From positions 57,492 to 99,998 of the forward strand of contig DLOZ01000010.1 in the NCBI GenBank assembly GCA_002479765.1: DNA of 42,507 nt, in the 5' to 3' direction. The DNA is from Sphingomonadales bacterium UBA7471. GTDB lineage: Bacteria; Pseudomonadota; Alphaproteobacteria; Sphingomonadales; Sphingomonadaceae. The position numbers and the translations under genes are program-made. The notes under the pieces were generated by a model. That model was not told the DNA's origin. It did not search any database and saw only the letters and a program-made list of their open reading frames with translations. Below are positions 16,426 to 24,942 of this stretch, piece after piece (the first letter of the stretch is position 1; every line of letters begins with the position of its first letter).

Positions 16426-18876
16426 ATGAAAGCACGTTCCGCCCTTCGGGTGTCCATGATCAGCGTATCTTTGTTGGCGTTGACGCCATCCATTGCCTAC
16501 GCCCAGTCGGCGGTTGCAGCCGAAGATGACGCGCAATCCAAAGATGAAGAGATCGTTGTCACCGGCACCAATGCCAGCCGCAGCGCACAGAATACGCCTC
16601 TGTCGATCGCGCTCGTTGATGAAGCAGATCTCCGCACTTTTACAGGATCAGGCAGTCAGGCCGATATCTTGCAACAATTGCCTGGCCTGAAGACCGAAGG
16701 CGGCGGCGGTGAAGTTGCAACCAACTTCCGCGTCCGTGGTCTGCCTTCAGGTGGCCAGTTCGAATTTACCCCGATAAATTATGACGGCGTGACGGTGCTC
16801 AGCGCATTCGGCCTCAATTCATCAGCATTCGACTTCTTTGCCCGTAATGATCTGGGCATTGAGCGGCTTGAATTTGTGAAAGGTGGCGTTTCGAACCTCT
16901 TTGGAGTCAGCTCGACAGCCGGCATCATCAACTATATTTCCAAGACTGGGACGGACACGCCGCACGGAACGTTTCAACTCGAAGTCGCCGAAGACAATCG
17001 CTACAGAGGCGACTTCGCCTATCAGGGCCCGCTGAGCGAAAACACATATATGGCGGTATCCGGCTTCTACCGCTATGATGAAGGCCCCATTGATACAGGC
17101 ATTCCGACCCAAGGCTTCGCCTTGCGCGGGAACATTAAGCATGAATTCGCCGATGGATCGGGATCGTTCACCCTTTATGGCAGCTATATCAACGACCACG
17201 CCAATTTCTATCTGCCTGTGCCGCTGGACGGCACAACACGCAAGCGGGTGAAGGGCAATGATGGCAAAACGGTGTTCACAACCAACTCCAGCGCCATTGA
17301 TGGCATTCGGGTAAGCACCCCCGAAGGTGCGACAGAATTCCGCGCGGGAGATGGTTTCCAGACCGAAGGCGGCTCGATTTATGCCGTCTTTGACAAGGAA
17401 TTTGGCGATGGCTGGAAAATCAACTCCAAGCTGAAATGGTCAGATTATCAATCGGCTTCCAACTTCTTCAGCAATGGCATCGGCCCAGCTGCGCCTGAAA
17501 CCCAAGCACAGTTTTTGGCGCGCGTAGCGCCGACCGCGACCCTTAGCCAAGCCGTCTTCACCGATGTGGAAACTGGCGCAGTTCTGCCGTCAAATTACAT
17601 CTTATATGCCAATGCCTTCAATGATCGTCAGCGCCCAACAAGCGATGCGACGATGGAAGTCAATTTGATCAAGAGCTTTGACACAGGGTCGCTCAATCAC
17701 ACCGTGACGTTAGGCGGCTTCATGTCGCGGGCGGAAGCGGACAATAATCAGCGGACCGTTCAATATCTCGGACAGTTTAACAATAACCCAACGCTGGTAA
17801 ATCTGGCGATCAACGGTCAACAATATACGGTCAACGGGATCATTCAGGCACCTTCTGCCTATACGCAAGAAACGCGTAGCGCATTCAAGCGCGCAATCTA
17901 TCTCGCGGACCAAATCGAAGCCGATCGTTGGACGCTGGACTTTGGTGCGCGTGTTGAACGCGCAACGATTGAAAACCGGATTGAAGTGGCGGCGAGCCGT
18001 GCAGGAACATTGGCCACCAATGCAGTGGCCGGTGCGCCGATCAATAATATGACCTTTGGCACGGGTACGTTCCGGAGCGGAAAGGCATCCACGACCGCTT
18101 GGGCTTTTGCTGTTGGCGGCCTGTATAAGCTCACCGACAATGTGAACCTTTATGCCAATGCGTCCGCGGGTTACTTCTTCCCGCAAGCGCAGGGAACAAA
18201 TGCTCAGCTGAACTCCGCAAACCGCGACATCGTCTTCTTTGAGCCTGAGCCAGTCAATCAGGTGGAAGCAGGGGTAAAGGTCCGTAGCGGTGCATTCCGT
18301 GGTTATGCCGCCGCTTTCTACACCGGATTGCGTAAGCGGACCTCGGTATCGTTCGTGGGGGCAAATCTAACCCCATCGTTGCTGCTGACGGAATCCGACA
18401 CCTTCGGGATTGAATTGGACGGCAACTACCAGCCAACGGATTATCTGACCTTGTCCGGTAACTTTACCTATCAAGACGCCAAGTTCATGGGTGACAGCCC
18501 GACCTCCATTAACGGCAAGCGTCCTGACCGTTTGCCCAAAATGCTCGCCAACCTTGGTGCACAAGTAAACGCAAGTGGATTTGATGCCTCTGTTTTCTGG
18601 AACCATCAAAGCAAGACGTTCCAGGATGCCAGCAACAATGTGCCGCTGTTTGCTTACAGCATTTGGAGAGCGGAAGCTGGCTACACATTTGATAGCCTGG
18701 GCGCAGAAAACAAGCTGCGGTTCAGCGTAGGCGTTTGGAACCTCCTCAACTCGCAAGGCTTGGCCGAAGGCAATCCGCGCGCAGGTGCTATCCAGACCGG
18801 TGGCACAGGAGCATATTTCAATGCACGTCCCATTCTGCCCCGTCGGATCACTGCAAAATTGACTTTTGACTTCTGA
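16426..18876 (+). CDS. TonB-dependent receptor of the glycosylglycerate operon
   Basis: 816-residue outer-membrane receptor, first gene of a five-gene operon. A signal peptide (1-26, ending AYAQ) precedes a TonB-box-like EEIVVTGTN, a plug (roughly 45-180, with IERLEFVKGG and AGIINYISKTG), and a barrel ending LTFDF. ATG 16426 is set by the GAGGAGAGG ribosome site 6 bases before it. The downstream genes encode a glycoside hydrolase, a glycerate kinase, an anion-type symporter and a sugar kinase, so the natural ligand is probably a glycosylglycerate or a larger molecule containing it (inference). Confidence 0.87.
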   Translation: MKARSALRVSMISVSLLALTPSIAYAQSAVAAEDDAQSKDEEIVVTGTNASRSAQNTPLSIALVDEADLRTFTGSGSQADILQQLPGLKTEGGGGEVATNFRVRGLPSGGQFEFTPINYDGVTVLSAFGLNSSAFDFFARNDLGIERLEFVKGGVSNLFGVSSTAGIINYISKTGTDTPHGTFQLEVAEDNRYRGDFAYQGPLSENTYMAVSGFYRYDEGPIDTGIPTQGFALRGNIKHEFADGSGSFTLYGSYINDHANFYLPVPLDGTTRKRVKGNDGKTVFTTNSSAIDGIRVSTPEGATEFRAGDGFQTEGGSIYAVFDKEFGDGWKINSKLKWSDYQSASNFFSNGIGPAAPETQAQFLARVAPTATLSQAVFTDVETGAVLPSNYILYANAFNDRQRPTSDATMEVNLIKSFDTGSLNHTVTLGGFMSRAEADNNQRTVQYLGQFNNNPTLVNLAINGQQYTVNGIIQAPSAYTQETRSAFKRAIYLADQIEADRWTLDFGARVERATIENRIEVAASRAGTLATNAVAGAPINNMTFGTGTFRSGKASTTAWAFAVGGLYKLTDNVNLYANASAGYFFPQAQGTNAQLNSANRDIVFFEPEPVNQVEAGVKVRSGAFRGYAAAFYTGLRKRTSVSFVGANLTPSLLLTESDTFGIELDGNYQPTDYLTLSGNFTYQDAKFMGDSPTSINGKRPDRLPKMLANLGAQVNASGFDASVFWNHQSKTFQDASNNVPLFAYSIWRAEAGYTFDSLGAENKLRFSVGVWNLLNSQGLAEGNPRAGAIQTGGTGAYFNARPILPRRITAKLTFDF

Positions 18877-18898
18877 CAACGGCTATTTGCCAATGCGT

Positions 18899-18930
18899 CC
18901 GTGCCGCCGCTTTTCATTTCGGCGGCACGG
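18899..18930 (+). other. Strong hairpin between TBDR and enzyme genes
   Basis: A perfect 11-bp GC-rich stem (CCGTGCCGCCG with CGGCGGCACGG) and a 10-base loop. No U-run follows; the ribosome site of the next gene lies within 30 bases. It most likely lowers read-through or protects the 3' end of the receptor message, giving more receptor than enzyme. It may also act as a partial terminator. Confidence 0.6.
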
Positions 18931-18957
18931 CGTGAGGTAAGATAGCGGAGCAGAGCA

Positions 18958-20199
18958 ATGCACGATATGAAGGCACTTCTGACCAGCTATTTCCTTACCG
19001 GGATATCAGCTGCTGGTGCCAAATCTACTTTACCTGCTGTTCTGTCGCAAAGTGCACCTGTCGGCAAAACCGTCATTTTGGGTTGCGGAAAGGCTGCGGC
19101 GGAGATGGCCGATGTTGCAGCTGGTCATCTATCGGGTGTTGTAACGGGTTGTGTGGTCACGCGGCACGGGCACGGCGTTGGCCGTTCAATACCGGGTGTA
19201 GCAGTCATCGAAGCGCGTCACCCGGTCCCCGATGAGCAAAGCCTAGAGGCAGGGGAGCGGCTTTTGGAGCTGGCATTGACTGCTGGACAAGGCGACCGCG
19301 TTCTTTTTCTAATATCCGGGGGAGGCTCGTCATTGCTCTGTGCGCCTGCCGTCGGCATTACCCTTGCTGAAAAACAGGAGATGACCGACCATCTGGTCCG
19401 TTCTGGTGCCCCTATACAGGATATAAATCTTGTCCGCCGCCACCTCTCGCGCGTGAAGGGTGGTCGGTTGGCCGCAGTCGCCGGTGCGCGCGGGGCAGAG
19501 CTTTTGACATATGTTATTTCTGACGTTGCCAATGACGATCCGGCGTTAATCGCATCGGGACCAAGCGTCGCGGCCGCGTTCGTTCCTGAACAAGCCATCG
19601 CCATTCTGGAAGGATCAGGCTGGCACGTCGCGCCGCACATAATGGGTGCGATCCATGCCAATCGTCCGCCAGATGTTCCCGTGCATCCCGTGCACATGCT
19701 GGCCACAAATTCGCACGCTCTTGATGCAGTTACTGCGCGCGCGCGCGCCGATGGCTGGAATGTCATCAACATCGGCGACAGGCTTATGGGTGATGCGGCA
19801 ACGACAGGCAAAGCCCACGCAATGCATGCACAGGAAATGATCACGCAGCCGGGAAAGCATCTGCTTTTGTCCGGCGGCGAATTGACAGTCAGTGGCGCCC
19901 GAAAAGACGGCTGCGGTGGGCCCAATCTTGAATATCTGACGGGATTGTTGTCCGCGCTCGACCCGTCCGCTGCAATCGAAGCATTTGCGGGCGATAGCGA
20001 TGGCATTGACGGCAGTGAGGATAATGCCGGGGGCTACATAGATGCCGCATGGGCCGCGCACGCCGATTGTGCCCAAGCGCTGGCCAGTAACCGCACCTAT
20101 GATCTTTTTAAATCACTGGGCGGCTTGATCATTACCGGCCCGACCCGGACCAACGTAAATGACATTCGTATGATTGCCGTGAGAGGATCTCCCCAATGA
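18958..20199 (+). CDS. Glycerate 2-kinase (DUF4147/MOFRL family)
   Basis: Phosphorylates D-glycerate to 2-phosphoglycerate, which enters lower glycolysis. The 413-residue protein has the expected two domains: N-terminal DUF4147 (about 5-240; GCGKAA, LISGGGSSLL, RRHLSRVKGGRLA, SDVANDDPALIASGP) and C-terminal MOFRL (about 290-405; LLSGGELTV, GSEDNAGGY, TGPTRTNVNDIRM). The length is normal for the TtuD/GckA type. It overlaps the GH63 gene by 4 bp, so it is tightly coupled to the enzyme that would release glycerate. In other genomes this kinase serves tartrate or serine routes, but no such genes are near. ATG 18958 or ATG 18967 could be used. Confidence 0.9.
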   Translation: MHDMKALLTSYFLTGISAAGAKSTLPAVLSQSAPVGKTVILGCGKAAAEMADVAAGHLSGVVTGCVVTRHGHGVGRSIPGVAVIEARHPVPDEQSLEAGERLLELALTAGQGDRVLFLISGGGSSLLCAPAVGITLAEKQEMTDHLVRSGAPIQDINLVRRHLSRVKGGRLAAVAGARGAELLTYVISDVANDDPALIASGPSVAAAFVPEQAIAILEGSGWHVAPHIMGAIHANRPPDVPVHPVHMLATNSHALDAVTARARADGWNVINIGDRLMGDAATTGKAHAMHAQEMITQPGKHLLLSGGELTVSGARKDGCGGPNLEYLTGLLSALDPSAAIEAFAGDSDGIDGSEDNAGGYIDAAWAAHADCAQALASNRTYDLFKSLGGLIITGPTRTNVNDIRMIAVRGSPQ

Positions 20200-21467
20200 C
20201 CGACCTGAACGCACAAGCCCGCGATATCCTGATCCGCAATGACCGTGGCGGCTACACCGTTCCTACGCATGGGCTGTATCCGTATCAGTGGAATTGGGAC
20301 TCCGCCTTTGTTGCGCTCGGCTTTGCGGAATTTGATCGGGATCGCGCTTGGCAAGAAATTGAAACACTGATTTCGGGCCAGTGGGATGACGGGATGATCC
20401 CGCATATCATTTTTCATAAGGATGATCCCGGCTATTTCCCCGGGCCGTCGGTTTGGGCGACGGGAAAGACGCCCGCGACCTCTGGCATAACCCAGCCGCC
20501 TGTTCTTGCCACGATTGTGCGCAAATTATGGGAAGATGAGGGGGCTGACCCGACGCACCCGCGTATGCGCCGCCTGTATGAGGCTTGCCTGAAAAGCCAC
20601 CGCTGGTTCCATGCATTTCGCGATCCCAAAGCGAACGGGTTGGTAATGGTTACGCACAACTGGGAAACCGGGCGTGACAACAGCAGCGAATGGGACGATG
20701 CACTGGCGCGTGTCGACACATCGCATGTCGGCGATTATCAACGCCGGGACACCGGACATGTCGATGCGGCCATGCGTCCAACGCAAAACGAATATGACCG
20801 CTATGTCGCGATTTTGCAGTTTGGCCGCAACTGCGGCTGGAACCACCGTGAAATCGCCGACAACGGACCATTCCGCATGATCGATGTCGGTATGTCGATG
20901 GAGTTGCTGCGCGCCAACCGTGACTTGCTGGTCATGGCAAAGGCGATCGGTGACGCAGCGGTCATTGCGGAACTTGAGGCGCGTATTACGCTTTCCGAAA
21001 AAGGGATGGATTGGCTCTGGAACGAAGACGCAGGCGCATATTGCAGCCGTGATGCCACCACCGGTCAAAGCAGCGGCCTGGTAACGAACGCCAGCTTCCT
21101 CGCATTTTATGCCGGGGTTGGAAATAGCACGCAGCGCGCCCGTTTAATCGCCGCGCTTGAACGCATCACTGGCAGCGCGACCTATTTGGTTCCAAGTTTG
21201 GAAGCAGGAAGCCGTGCATATGATCACAAACGCTACTGGCGTGGCCCGATCTGGTTGGTCGTCAGCTATATGGTGGCACAGGGTCTTGCAGAGGCGGGCC
21301 ATAATGCATGGGCCGACCGAATTCGGACCGATAGCGCGCGCTTGATAGAAAAATCCGGATTTTATGAAAGTTTTAGTCCCGAAGATGGCACTGGCTCTGG
21401 CGGACCAGATTTTTCATGGACGGCGGCTATGTGGCTGGCCTGGTGCAGCAAAGGAAGCATGGCATGA
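20196..21467 (+). CDS. GH63 mannosylglycerate/glucosylglycerate hydrolase
   Basis: A 423-residue (alpha/alpha)6-barrel glycosidase of the GH63 branch that cleaves mannosylglycerate (Thermus MgH) or glucosylglycerate (mycobacterial GgH) to free hexose and glycerate. Blocks seen: HGLYPYQWNWDSAF (25-38), WDDGMIPHIIFH (63-74), WETGRDNSSEWD (156-167), YWRGPIWL and FSWTAAMW near the end. By analogy Asp161 and Glu391 (in FYESF) are the acid and base. There is no signal peptide, so it is cytoplasmic. It overlaps its neighbours by 4 bp on each side (ATGA). The adjacent glycerate kinase strongly supports glycerate as a product. Which hexose is removed cannot be told from sequence alone. Confidence 0.87.
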   Translation: MTDLNAQARDILIRNDRGGYTVPTHGLYPYQWNWDSAFVALGFAEFDRDRAWQEIETLISGQWDDGMIPHIIFHKDDPGYFPGPSVWATGKTPATSGITQPPVLATIVRKLWEDEGADPTHPRMRRLYEACLKSHRWFHAFRDPKANGLVMVTHNWETGRDNSSEWDDALARVDTSHVGDYQRRDTGHVDAAMRPTQNEYDRYVAILQFGRNCGWNHREIADNGPFRMIDVGMSMELLRANRDLLVMAKAIGDAAVIAELEARITLSEKGMDWLWNEDAGAYCSRDATTGQSSGLVTNASFLAFYAGVGNSTQRARLIAALERITGSATYLVPSLEAGSRAYDHKRYWRGPIWLVVSYMVAQGLAEAGHNAWADRIRTDSARLIEKSGFYESFSPEDGTGSGGPDFSWTAAMWLAWCSKGSMA

Positions 21468-22717
21468 CGGAAACACAACGCAAAGCTGCACCCGATAATT
21501 ATCCATGGATTTTGGTCGGCCTGCTGTGGATGGTCTCGTTCCTCAATGCTGCAGACCGGTCGATCCTAAACTCGGTCAAACCGCTTTTGCGTGATGCTTT
21601 TGGCATCACGGATATTCAGTTGGGCATAGTTGATACCACATTCTTTTGGACTTACGCCGTCTGCGCCTTTGTTTTTGGCAGGGTTGGTGACAGCGTCCGA
21701 CGCAGGAACATGATCATCTTTGGATTGATTTTTTGGAGCATGGCTACCGGAATTATGCCCTTTGCCACCGGATTTGCGATGCTGCTGGGCATGCGGACAC
21801 TTGTCGCCATCGGCGAGTCTACTTATTATCCGACCGCGACGGCATTGATCAGTTCATGGCATAAACCAAGCATGCGCAGCCGTGCGCTCTCGATTCATCA
21901 AACTGCCGTATTTGCTGGCGGCGGCATTGGCGGGTGGGTCGCGGGAAAGCTGGCCGACAGTTATGGCTGGCCGGCACCGTTCATTATCTTTGCGGCGCTT
22001 GGCTTTGTGGTCATGGCAATTCTCTTCAAGCTGTTGCGCGATGATGCACCAGGCGAGGTTCGCGCGCGCGAAGAAAAGCGTGCAGAGCCGATTGGCCTCA
22101 TTCTGAAAAATCCCGCTGCGCTGTTATTATGTGGCGTATTTTTTCTCGCGACCGCTGCGTCTTCTGCGGTGCTGAACTGGTGCAACACTTATGCGCACGA
22201 CGTTCTGGGCCTGAATTTAGCGGACAGCGCGCTGGTGGGCCCCGTGATGATCACAACGGCCGGTTTCTTTTCGGTGTTGGTCGGCGGTTTCATGGCGGAT
22301 AAATTTGCCGCGAAAAGTTCGGTTGGGCGCTTTACCGTTTTGGCCATCGGTTTGACACTTGCGGCCCTCTTCCTCTTACCCTTCCCGCTCGTAACTTCGG
22401 TTCCATTGGTCGGATTGCTGCTGTTCGCGACCAGTTTTGGCAAAGGCCTTTTTGACGGCTGCATCTACGCCGCGATGCATGATGTGATGCCCGCTGAGGC
22501 ACGCGCCACGGCCGCAGGGCTTATGACGATGCTTGGCTTTATTGGCGCCGGGATAACCACTGTTCTTCTCCCCATCGTTGCTGTGCACACAGGTCTTGCT
22601 GCTGGTTTTGCAATGATGGCGGGACTTTATCTGTTAGCGGTGTTTGCGTTACTGCTGGCTCGGCCGATGGTTGCGCGTGTTATTGCCAAGCAGGAAAGTG
22701 GACTGACACATGCCTAA
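21464..22717 (+). CDS. MFS transporter, anion:cation symporter (ACS)-like
   Basis: 417-residue inner-membrane protein with about 12 hydrophobic segments. The N-terminal block FLNAADRSILNSVKPLLRDAFGITDIQLG and GRVGDSVRRRN resemble hexuronate/glucarate-type MFS carriers, which move acidic sugars with protons. A glycosylglycerate carries a carboxylate, so this carrier type fits it. ATG 21464 overlaps the GH63 stop as ATGA, and the gene overlaps the next by 8 bp, so translation is coupled. Substrate is inferred from context. Confidence 0.85.
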   Translation: MTETQRKAAPDNYPWILVGLLWMVSFLNAADRSILNSVKPLLRDAFGITDIQLGIVDTTFFWTYAVCAFVFGRVGDSVRRRNMIIFGLIFWSMATGIMPFATGFAMLLGMRTLVAIGESTYYPTATALISSWHKPSMRSRALSIHQTAVFAGGGIGGWVAGKLADSYGWPAPFIIFAALGFVVMAILFKLLRDDAPGEVRAREEKRAEPIGLILKNPAALLLCGVFFLATAASSAVLNWCNTYAHDVLGLNLADSALVGPVMITTAGFFSVLVGGFMADKFAAKSSVGRFTVLAIGLTLAALFLLPFPLVTSVPLVGLLLFATSFGKGLFDGCIYAAMHDVMPAEARATAAGLMTMLGFIGAGITTVLLPIVAVHTGLAAGFAMMAGLYLLAVFALLLARPMVARVIAKQESGLTHA

Positions 22718-23627
22718 CAGACGCCTGGTTGGCGGGATCGAACTTGGTGGTACGAAATCCATAGTTGCCATTGGCTATGATGACGGCACGATATTGGAAC
22801 AGACGAGCTTACCCACCATCGTTCCTGAATTGCTTATTCCGCAAATCGCCGAATTCTTTCGGTCGCATCGCGACGGGCTCGGGCAGATTGAAGCGCTGGG
22901 CGTCGGTGCCTTTGGCCCAATTATAGTTGCCCCAAAGGCACAGAATTATGGCAGGTTACTGCAGACCAACAAACCCGGATGGAGTAATTTTGATCTTGCT
23001 ACGGCTCTAAGTTCAGCCATTGGACTTACCCCTCATATTGTAACCGATGTCGCATCGGCGGGTATAGCTGAGGCTGCTTTAGGGGCATTGAGAGGCTATG
23101 ATCTTGGCATATACCTAACGGTCGGAACCGGCATCGGGGGGGCAATCATCTGCTATGGCCAACCGCTTCCCGCGCTGCTTCATCCAGAGATCGGCCATAT
23201 CGCGTTGCAAAGACATCGCAACGATGTCGCTCCCTCATGCTGCCGTTTCCATGCTAATTGCGCAGAGGGTCTTGCCGCTGGTCCAGCGATATTGGCGCGC
23301 TTCGGGCAGTCACTCAGTCACTTTTCCGTTGGCAGTGCAGAGCATAACTTGATTGCCGACTATTTGGGACAGCTGTGCGCGAACCTTGTGCTTACCTTGT
23401 CGCCCCAACGCATTGTTCTGGGCGGCGGCGTGTGCAAAACCCCCGGCTTGATAGAAGCAACCCGCGCTGCAATGTTGAACCATTTGGGTGATTATGCACC
23501 TGAGGACGTTGAATCCGAATATTTTGTTTGCGAACCAGCCCTTGGTCAGGATGCGGGCATCGTCGGTGCCTTGTGCCTTGCGGAGCTTGAAAAGCCATCG
23601 CCAGTCATTGCCTTACGGCGTGCTTAA
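22710..23627 (+). CDS. ROK-family sugar kinase (fructokinase/mannokinase branch)
   Basis: 305 residues, a paralogue of the fructokinase at 1642-2511. It keeps the N-terminal ELGGTKS loop, LTVGTGIGG, the zinc motif (His of HPEIGH plus CCRFHANC) and the late SPQRIVLGGGV. The catalytic Asp113 is retained in TDVASAG, but the usual DVNAA motif has Ala115 instead of Asn, which may change activity or sugar choice. As last gene of the operon, it would phosphorylate the hexose freed by the GH63 enzyme. Its closeness to fructo/mannokinases rather than classic glucokinases slightly favours mannose, hence mannosylglycerate (inference). Confidence 0.85.
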   Translation: MPNRRLVGGIELGGTKSIVAIGYDDGTILEQTSLPTIVPELLIPQIAEFFRSHRDGLGQIEALGVGAFGPIIVAPKAQNYGRLLQTNKPGWSNFDLATALSSAIGLTPHIVTDVASAGIAEAALGALRGYDLGIYLTVGTGIGGAIICYGQPLPALLHPEIGHIALQRHRNDVAPSCCRFHANCAEGLAAGPAILARFGQSLSHFSVGSAEHNLIADYLGQLCANLVLTLSPQRIVLGGGVCKTPGLIEATRAAMLNHLGDYAPEDVESEYFVCEPALGQDAGIVGALCLAELEKPSPVIALRRA

Positions 23628-23648
23628 GTTAGGCGTTTTTGGCCTGAC
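23628..23648. terminator. Weak terminator-like hairpin between convergent genes
   Basis: GTTAGGC pairs with GCCTGAC (one G-T pair) around a T-rich loop in the 36-bp gap between the ROK kinase and desaturase genes. Short stem and no T-run, so confidence is low. Confidence 0.35.
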
Positions 23649-23663
23649 TCTAATTCTGGCGAC

Positions 23664-24779
23664 TTAACTGCCGCGCACCCATGTGCTGCGTGCAAGGCGG
23701 TAGACCAATCCGGCCAGCCCATCATAATTGGCGCGGTGGTAAGCCGAATCGGGCGCCAATTGAGCGGTCAGGCGTTTGTGCGCCGTCCCAAGTGCATGAT
23801 AAGGCACGCTGGGCAGCAAGTGGTGCAATGCGTGGTACCGCAGGCCCACAGGTGCCCAGATCTCTGCCAGCAGCCCAGGCGGCGGGACATTCACGCTGTC
23901 GAGGAACTGCGCGGTCACACTCAGCGGCTCGCCATCATTTTCCCATAAATGTGCAACAAGCGTGCGCACTTGGTTGAGCACGGCGACGCTTGCGACAATG
24001 GCAAGGAAGATCAGGAAGGACTGCAGCGGGATGAAACCCGTAAACACGCCCGTCAGCAGCGCAATCGACCAGATGCTTGCGGCGGTTTCCTGCACGATCC
24101 AGTTGCGATGTGCGTCGCCCTCGGCGGGTCTGCGCCGAAATGCAGGGTTGATCGCGAGACCCGAATAACGTTCGACCACGACCTTGCGCAACGCAGGGAT
24201 AAACAGCGACAGCGGCGCAAGCACGGCGTTGCGGAACAGCAAGGCAATCGGCGCCAGCAACGAAACGATGATGAAGACAGGCAGCGTCCATGGCTTCATC
24301 AGCGCCAAGGGCAGATATTCGGGATCTTGATCGGTGCCATAGCGCGTGCGTGCATGATGCAGGTTGTGGATGCCTTCATACATATAAGACGGAACGAGCA
24401 AGGGCACACCAATCACGGCGTTAAAACCAAAGCGGAAACCGGGAAGCGCGGAATGCTTCACATGCGTGACTTCGTGAATGAAGCCGCCGGCGCGATATAG
24501 GCCAAGGATCGAGACCAACGCCGCAGCGCACTGAACCCAAAGGGTTCCGGACATGATAGCCACCGCAAGCCCGGCATAGCCAACCAGCGCCGACAAAAGG
24601 AAATCCGACCAGAAAATGCGCGGGTTCGGCGCAGCAAGATCACGCGTGAGTTCGGCAACCGCGCGCAACATCGCTTTGTCATCCGGAACCTGTTTAAGAC
24701 GCGCTGCACGGCCGACGAAATCACCGCCCAAAATGGCGCCGTCTACCTGTGTGTGCGGGGTCAGTAACATTTCACTCAT
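23664..24779 (-). CDS. Membrane fatty acid desaturase
   Basis: 371 residues with several hydrophobic segments. The three histidine boxes of membrane di-iron desaturases are present: HEVTH (102-106), HNLHH (138-142) and HALHH (316-320). It would introduce a double bond into (or hydroxylate) a lipid acyl chain at the inner membrane, needing an electron donor that is not encoded here. Fatty acid desaturation is the default reading; related enzymes act on carotenoids or sphingolipids. It is a single gene, divergent from the GH42 gene, with no functional link to the sugar operon beside it. Confidence 0.85.
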   Translation of the reverse strand: MSEMLLTPHTQVDGAILGGDFVGRAARLKQVPDDKAMLRAVAELTRDLAAPNPRIFWSDFLLSALVGYAGLAVAIMSGTLWVQCAAALVSILGLYRAGGFIHEVTHVKHSALPGFRFGFNAVIGVPLLVPSYMYEGIHNLHHARTRYGTDQDPEYLPLALMKPWTLPVFIIVSLLAPIALLFRNAVLAPLSLFIPALRKVVVERYSGLAINPAFRRRPAEGDAHRNWIVQETAASIWSIALLTGVFTGFIPLQSFLIFLAIVASVAVLNQVRTLVAHLWENDGEPLSVTAQFLDSVNVPPPGLLAEIWAPVGLRYHALHHLLPSVPYHALGTAHKRLTAQLAPDSAYHRANYDGLAGLVYRLARSTWVRGS

Positions 24780-24942
24780 GCGCGTATCAATCTGCCTGTC
24801 GGAACCGGTTTGACCCTACATAGGCATTAGTCGTGGCGATAAAATGGCAGAATATATGAATTATGGCCGCTTTCTTTCGGCGCGCTAAACCTAACACGCT
24901 GACAGGCTTGCCAGCCGTGGGTTGGGCGTTAAACAAAAGCGC

